From: JASGDB01 sp049841315
Lineage (GTDB): Bacteria; Bacteroidota; Bacteroidia; Flavobacteriales; Weeksellaceae
Length of the DNA: 26,928 bases
Direction: 5' to 3'
Assembly (NCBI GenBank): GCA_049841315.1
Contig: JASGDB010000043.1
Coordinates: 1 to 26,928 of the forward strand
Shown here: one piece after another, positions 22,423 through 26,928 of the stretch
How positions within the stretch are numbered: position 1 is the first letter of the stretch
How the letters are laid out: each line of letters starts with the position of its first letter
Made by a program: the position numbers and the translations under genes
The notes under the pieces: generated by a model
Seen by the model: only the letters and a program-made list of their open reading frames with translations
Told to the model about the DNA's origin: nothing
Databases searched by the model: none

Positions 22423-24108
22423 ATGGAAGAAGAAATAGAAGAAGTAAAGAAATCGCTGAATTTCATCGAACAGATTATAGAGGAGGATATAAAAAATGGA
22501 CTGAAAAAGGACAAAATACGATTCCGTTTCCCGCCTGAACCCAACGGTTATCTGCATATAGGACATACAAAAGCGATATGCATCAATTTCGGTTTAGGAC
22601 TGAAATACAATGCGCCTGTCAATCTTCGTTTCGACGATACCAATCCCGAAAAAGAAGAGCAGGAATTCGTGGATTCCATTAAAAAAGACGTGGCGTGGCT
22701 CGGCTTTAAATGGGATAAGGAACTGTATGCTTCCGATTATTTCCAACAGCTTTACGAATGGGCCGTACAGATGATAAAAGACGGAAAAGCGTACGTGGAC
22801 GAACAGCCGTCGGAAGTCATCACCGAACAGCGGAAAACTCCGGTAGAAGAAGGTATCGAATCTCCATACAGAAACCGCCCCACAGAGGAATCTCTCGAGC
22901 TTTTTGAAAAAATGAAAAACGGTGAGTTTGAAGAAGGCGCCATGTCGCTCCGCGCCAAAATCGATATGGCTTCTCCGAATATGAACATGCGCGACCCCGT
23001 AATGTACAGAATCCTGAAAAGACCGCACCACAGAACCGGAACGGAATGGAAAATCTACCCGATGTACGACTGGGCACACGGAGAAAGCGACTATCTGGAG
23101 CAGGTTTCGCATTCCCTTTGTTCATTGGAATTTGAAAATCACAGACCGCTTTACAACTGGTATCTGGAACAGGTGTACGACGAAAGCAAGGTAAAACCGA
23201 AACAGCGCGAATTTGCAAGAATGAACGTTTCCTACATGATTACTTCCAAAAGAAAGCTCCAAAGGCTCGTGGCGGAAAAAATCGTGAGCGGATGGGACGA
23301 TCCGCGTATGCCGACCATTTCCGGACTGAGAAGAAAAGGATTTACGCCGGCTTCCATTCGGAATTTCATTGAAAGAGTGGGCGTTGCGAAAAGGGAAAAC
23401 CTTATCGATATTCAGCTTCTGGAATTTTTCGTGCGTGAAGACCTGAACAAAATCGCCAAAAGAATGATGGTGGTGATGAATCCGGTAAAACTCATTATCG
23501 AAAATTATCCCGAAGGACAGGAAGAATTCGTGGAAACGGAAAACAATCCCGAAGATTCCGACGCAGGAACGAGAAAAATGCCGTTTTCCCGTGAAATTTA
23601 CATCGAAAGAGATGATTTCAAGGAAGAAGCGGACAAGAAGTTTTTCCGTCTGAAATTGGGCGGTGAAGTAAGACTGAAATCTGCCTACATCATCAAAGCG
23701 GAACGGGTGGAAAAAGATGAGGAAGGAAACATTACCACGATTTACGCAACCTACGATGAAAAAAGTAAATCCGGAACAGGAACGGAAGAAAGCCTGAGAA
23801 AAGTAAAAGGAACACTCCACTGGGTTTCTGCGAAGCATGCGCTTCCTGTGGAAGTTCGTGTTTACGACCGTCTTTTCACCGTTGAACAACCGGATGCTGA
23901 GAAAGAAACCGACTTCCTCGATTTCATCAATCCTGATTCTGTACAGCTCGTGAATGCTTTTGCTGAGCCTGCGCTTGCCGATGTGGAAACAGGTGAACCT
24001 TTGCAGTTCCAGAGAATCGGGTATTTTACGAAGGATGAGGATTCTACAGATGATAAATTAGTATTCAACCGAACTGTAACGCTGAAAGACAGTTATAAGC
24101 CGGAATAA
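22423..24108 (+). CDS. glnS: Glutaminyl-tRNA synthetase
   Basis: This 561-aa class I synthetase charges tRNA-Gln with glutamine. The ATP-binding 'HIGH' is intact at 45-48 ('PPEPNGYLHIGHTKAICINFG'), and the second signature 'MITSKRKL' at 272-279 is the GlnRS form of KMSKS. GlnRS-specific elements include 'NLRFDDTNPEKEEQEFVDSI', 'YPMYDWAHGESDYLEQVSHSLCSLEF' and the C-terminal anticodon-binding beta-barrels. I place the start at the ATG at 22423 rather than the TTG at 22390, because the longer version would run across the promoter box. The gene is monocistronic with a terminator 30 bp after the stop. A GlnRS makes the indirect Glu-tRNA-Gln route unnecessary. Confidence 0.97.
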   Translation: MEEEIEEVKKSLNFIEQIIEEDIKNGLKKDKIRFRFPPEPNGYLHIGHTKAICINFGLGLKYNAPVNLRFDDTNPEKEEQEFVDSIKKDVAWLGFKWDKELYASDYFQQLYEWAVQMIKDGKAYVDEQPSEVITEQRKTPVEEGIESPYRNRPTEESLELFEKMKNGEFEEGAMSLRAKIDMASPNMNMRDPVMYRILKRPHHRTGTEWKIYPMYDWAHGESDYLEQVSHSLCSLEFENHRPLYNWYLEQVYDESKVKPKQREFARMNVSYMITSKRKLQRLVAEKIVSGWDDPRMPTISGLRRKGFTPASIRNFIERVGVAKRENLIDIQLLEFFVREDLNKIAKRMMVVMNPVKLIIENYPEGQEEFVETENNPEDSDAGTRKMPFSREIYIERDDFKEEADKKFFRLKLGGEVRLKSAYIIKAERVEKDEEGNITTIYATYDEKSKSGTGTEESLRKVKGTLHWVSAKHALPVEVRVYDRLFTVEQPDAEKETDFLDFINPDSVQLVNAFAEPALADVETGEPLQFQRIGYFTKDEDSTDDKLVFNRTVTLKDSYKPE

Positions 24109-24137
24109 AATAAGAACAAACAGCACAGATTTATCAA

Positions 24138-24163
24138 AAAACCGGAAATTAATTTCCGGTTTT
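24138..24163. terminator. Bidirectional terminator between glnS and HMG-CoA synthase
   Basis: Bases 24138-24163 form a perfect 26-bp palindrome built on AACCGGAAATT and its complement. It is followed by an AT tract and T-run on the plus strand and preceded by an A-run. It serves glnS (plus) and probably HMG-CoA synthase (minus, stop at 24225). Confidence 0.75.
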
Positions 24164-24224
24164 ATTTTTTATATTTCGGCTAAAGCCAATCTGCTAAAAT
24201 TAATTTAAAAATAATATACAGAAA

Positions 24225-25550
24225 TCACTTCCACGTATAATATCTCGCTCCGGCAAGAACAGGATTTTCCTTTTCAATGGAAACAAGTCCGAAGCCTTTA
24301 TAGTCTTTATTCACGGATTCTTCCAGTTGTTTGCGGTGAAGTTTTTCGTAAGTTTCAAAGTCGATTCGGGTTCTGTTTTTCAGGGTTTCAAAAAGATTCC
24401 ATCTGCTCACCACATTTTTCCATTCTTCGGAAATTCTTCCTGCAAAAACTTTTGATTTTGAACCGCTTCCGTATCCCAAAAATCCGATTTCCTGTCCGGC
24501 AAGCTCTTCATTCTCATTATAGCTTACCTGCAAAGCGGACAGCAATGCCATGAAAATCGATGCCGTATACATATTTCCGATTTCCGAAGAAGCTCTTTGG
24601 GAAGGCTCAATTTTACGGTTGATGAAAGCGAGATAATCTTCAGATTTTGCCACTGCTTTCTGCTCTTCCGGAGTGGAATAGGACAATCCGTTTTCCAGAC
24701 TGAAAATTTCGGTGAATACTCTTTTTCCGTGAAATGCATACGGAAGATGAAAAATCAAATACCGCCAGTTTTCATACGGTTTGGAGATTTTTTTCTGAAT
24801 TTTATAATGTTCGTAAGCCTCGCGGATTCTGTCCTGATAACACTGATTGGAATACTGCCCGTCGAACACAGGCTCATCCGTAAAAATTTCGATTTTGTCC
24901 GGCATATTTTCCGTTGCGGAAACCAAATCTTTTTTCAGTGCAGGCCTGCGCGGTTTGAAGAAATCAAAAACGCTTTCCGTTGCCACGCCGTAAATATTTT
25001 CTATCTCAATCAGTTTCGGCTCGTTGGAAACCAGAAACGCCACTGCACCGCCTCCCTGCGTATATTCACCGGAGGAAGCCAGTTCGTATTTCGCATAATC
25101 GGAAGCAATTACCACTGCTTTTTTTCCGGCATTGGCACGCACATAATCCAGACAGTTCTGAAGCGCATCCACCGCACCGATACACGCAAAAGTAAGGTCT
25201 ACCGCATCACAGTTTCTGAATACACGCTCCCCGAATTCCGGCTCAAGCACTTTTTCCACCATCTGCATTGCGTAGGTTGCCGTAGGTTTCGCCGCATCCA
25301 GCGCACTTTCCGTTCCTAAATAAATTCTCGATATTTCTTCCGGACGAATGTCGTTTTCTTTAATCAGTCTTAACAAAGCCTCTGCCGCAAAAGTAGCCGC
25401 ATCCTCATGAACATCGGGAAAAGCCATTTTGTGCAGTCCCAATCCTTTTTCTAATTTTGCCGGTTCGATTTCTCTTTTTTCAGCTAAATCACTAATTTCC
25501 AAATACAAAGACGGCACATAAAATCCCGCAGCCTCAATTCCAAAACTCAT
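24225..25550 (-). CDS. Hydroxymethylglutaryl-CoA synthase
   Basis: This 441-aa thiolase-fold enzyme condenses acetyl-CoA with acetoacetyl-CoA to HMG-CoA in the mevalonate pathway. The nucleophile Cys is C123 in 'DLTFACIGAVDALQNCLDYV', the catalytic Glu lies in 'LGTESALD' (E81), and the active-site His lies in 'FHLPYAFHGKRVF'. 'GSYGSGS'-like 'FLGYGSGSKSKVF' is the CoA-site tail. Flavobacteria make isoprenoids through mevalonate, so this is expected and would also feed polyprenyl-phosphate for the nearby UbiA/DprE-like block. I chose the ATG at 25550 ('MSFGIEAAGFYVPSLYL') rather than the upstream TTG at 25559. It follows the esterase gene on the same strand after 37 bp. Confidence 0.95.
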   Translation of the reverse strand: MSFGIEAAGFYVPSLYLEISDLAEKREIEPAKLEKGLGLHKMAFPDVHEDAATFAAEALLRLIKENDIRPEEISRIYLGTESALDAAKPTATYAMQMVEKVLEPEFGERVFRNCDAVDLTFACIGAVDALQNCLDYVRANAGKKAVVIASDYAKYELASSGEYTQGGGAVAFLVSNEPKLIEIENIYGVATESVFDFFKPRRPALKKDLVSATENMPDKIEIFTDEPVFDGQYSNQCYQDRIREAYEHYKIQKKISKPYENWRYLIFHLPYAFHGKRVFTEIFSLENGLSYSTPEEQKAVAKSEDYLAFINRKIEPSQRASSEIGNMYTASIFMALLSALQVSYNENEELAGQEIGFLGYGSGSKSKVFAGRISEEWKNVVSRWNLFETLKNRTRIDFETYEKLHRKQLEESVNKDYKGFGLVSIEKENPVLAGARYYTWK

Positions 25551-25587
25551 AATAGTCAAAATTTTAGGCTAATTTATAAATTATCTC

Positions 25588-26757
25588 TCAGAATGTCGAA
25601 TTTTCGGGAGGTGGCATTTGTTGTTTTCCAAAAAGCCAATCCAGTGCTTTGGGAAATTCCCGGGCCCAGTATCCTTCGGTATGCGTTCCGTCTTCATCGA
25701 TTTTGATGAGGATATTTTTTTCGGGAATATTTTTCTTTTTCAGAATTTCTACAGTTTCTTCGATGTCGGAAACGAGATTTTCGTCTTCATTTTTTCCTCC
25801 GAGGAAATAAAAACGAGTGCTGCCGAGCTTTGTTTTATTTTGGATAAGATACTGATGAAGGTCTTTTTCCGCAAACCAGAATGCCGGACTAAAAATTCCC
25901 AACTTTCCGAAAACTTCCGGATGTCTTGTTCCTGCGTACAGCGAAATCAGCCCTCCCATCGAACTGCCGATGAGTGCTGTATTTTTCGGCTGTGGAAGTG
26001 TACGGTAATTTTTATCGATGAAAGGCTTGAGTGTTTTGACTAAAAATTCGGTGAAAAGCCCGCCTTTTCCGCCTCCGTACTGAGGATTTTTCCATGGTGA
26101 ATATTCGTTCAGGCGTTCTCCTCCGCCGTTGTCAATTCCCACGACTATCGCCTCCGTTTTTCCGCTTTTTGAAAATGAATCCAGCGTTTCATCAACTTTC
26201 CATTCTCCCGAAAAGGAAGTCGCATCATCAAAGATGTTTTGCCCGTCGAGCATATAAATCACCGGATATTTCTTTTTTGAAGAATCGTAGCCGGGAGGAA
26301 GATAAATCCACATTTTCCTTGAAGTATTCAGCTGAGGAATGTGGAAATTTTCACTGAGGACTTTTACATTCGGTGAGGCAGTGCTTCTCTTTTCGGCAGG
26401 TCTTGACCATGAAAGTATTTTATTTTCAATATTCTGAGCCGTTCCACTGAATGAAAGCCTGCGGTTTTCTGCGGGCTTTCCATGGGCATCCGCTTCTGAA
26501 GATTCCCAGTTTCCCTGTGTGAATTTGTATTCAAAACTGCCTTTGCTCTCTGGAATTTCGAGAAAATATTCTCCCTGCTGATTTTTTTTCAGAAGAAAAT
26601 TTTCGTCGTCGGGTTTCCAGCCGTTCAGTGAAGAGGCGATGTATATTTTCGCATTTTTAGGAGTATTTTCGGGAAGGGAAACCACGGTAATACGAATCTG
26701 ACTGCCGATAAAAATACTCAGCAATAAGAAAAGTACAGAAAAATATTTTGACATCAT
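25588..26757 (-). CDS. Secreted esterase of the esterase D/enterochelin esterase-like family
   Basis: This alpha/beta hydrolase has an N-terminal signal peptide ('MMSKYFSVLFLLLSIFIGSQ'), an immunoglobulin-like/CBM48-type domain ('YIASSLNGWKPDDENFLLKK...GSFEYKFTQGNWE') and a C-terminal esterase domain beginning 'RKMWIYLPPGYDSSKKKYPVIYML'. The nucleophile Ser sits in 'GSSMGG', the catalytic His in 'DGTHTEGYW', with the acid probably in 'FLGGKNEDE'. I start it at the ATG pair at 26754-26757 (388-389 aa), since the longer frame lacks a reasonable leader and would bury the signal peptide. The substrate is unknown: a siderophore, cell-wall or carbohydrate ester is plausible. It is the first gene before HMG-CoA synthase with a short gap. 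Confidence 0.85.
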   Translation of the reverse strand: MMSKYFSVLFLLLSIFIGSQIRITVVSLPENTPKNAKIYIASSLNGWKPDDENFLLKKNQQGEYFLEIPESKGSFEYKFTQGNWESSEADAHGKPAENRRLSFSGTAQNIENKILSWSRPAEKRSTASPNVKVLSENFHIPQLNTSRKMWIYLPPGYDSSKKKYPVIYMLDGQNIFDDATSFSGEWKVDETLDSFSKSGKTEAIVVGIDNGGGERLNEYSPWKNPQYGGGKGGLFTEFLVKTLKPFIDKNYRTLPQPKNTALIGSSMGGLISLYAGTRHPEVFGKLGIFSPAFWFAEKDLHQYLIQNKTKLGSTRFYFLGGKNEDENLVSDIEETVEILKKKNIPEKNILIKIDEDGTHTEGYWAREFPKALDWLFGKQQMPPPENSTF

Positions 26758-26862
26758 GACAAAAAAAATATTACCGAAGATAGTGAATTGAAATGAATTT
26801 GGGTTCTTCGACAAAAACTGTGGATTTTAAAATTAACTTTTATCTATAATTCTAAATTTCTG

Positions 26863-26901
26863 TTCTTTTGTCTTGAAACAAAAGAACCAAAAGTTCAAGA
26901 C
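26863..26901. repeat. Nested inverted-repeat element, probably a dispersed repeat
   Basis: Two overlapping stems occur: TTCTTTTG (26863-26870) with CAAAAGAA (26879-26886), and GTCTTGAA (26870-26877) with TTCAAGAC (26894-26901). They cannot form together. I recall very similar wording recurring in flavobacterial intergenic DNA. It ends the window upstream of the esterase gene. Confidence 0.6.
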
Positions 26902-26928
26902 TTGGAAACTCGGCTAAAATTTTAAAGA

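Noticed and set aside
23122..23889. Long antisense open frame opposite glnS
   Set aside because: It lies fully within a clear GlnRS gene and its Phe/His-rich translation has no protein-like motif.
24597..25319. Long open frame opposite HMG-CoA synthase
   Set aside because: It is antisense to a well-supported enzyme gene and has no domain.

Overview
The window looks like chromosomal DNA of a flavobacterium (Bacteroidota, probably Weeksellaceae/Chryseobacterium-like). The reasons are the AT-rich base composition, starts without Shine-Dalgarno sequences, -7 boxes of the form TAnnTTTG, a bacterial HMG-CoA synthase of the mevalonate pathway, and dispersed repeats of a kind I recall from flavobacterial genomes. 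The genus is inference.

Positions 1 to about 10070 are an AT-richer mobile segment that runs off the left edge. Its right end holds an integration operon on the minus strand: zinc-finger/double-HTH protein, tyrosine recombinase and an unknown partner, behind a promoter covered by 10-bp phased repeats. It abuts the 3' end of mnmE, which suggests integration there. Further in are an excisionase-like HTH gene and a gene II/X-like replication protein on the minus strand. On the plus strand are a VirE/PriCT-like primase-associated protein and a likely defence cargo. The cargo is a 649-aa reverse transcriptase with an FCDD active site, directly preceded by a ~150-nt structured RNA closed by a 17-bp terminal stem, followed by an Mrr-type nuclease and an unrecognised Cys/His-rich protein. 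The RT plus upstream RNA resembles defence-associated RT (DRT) systems in layout; I cannot assign the subtype.

Positions 10074 to 15636 are core genes: mnmE (with two short repeat insertions kept in frame), an Xaa-Pro aminopeptidase, pruA and an ArsC/Spx-like protein.

Positions 15726 to 22171 form a minus-strand block. UbiA-family phosphoribosyltransferase-like, DprE1-like oxidase, DprE2-like SDR and HAD phosphatase together resemble the mycobacterial decaprenyl-phospho-arabinose pathway. Two insertions appear to break this set: a complete EcoRI-like restriction-modification pair between dprE1- and dprE2-like genes, and a Fic gene next to a 160-bp imperfect palindrome between the ubiA- and dprE1-like genes.

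Positions 22220 to 26928 carry a possible 29-codon ORF, glnS (plus strand), then HMG-CoA synthase and a secreted esterase on the minus strand, ending in a dispersed-repeat-like sequence. I saw no tRNA, rRNA, CRISPR array or insertion sequence transposase.
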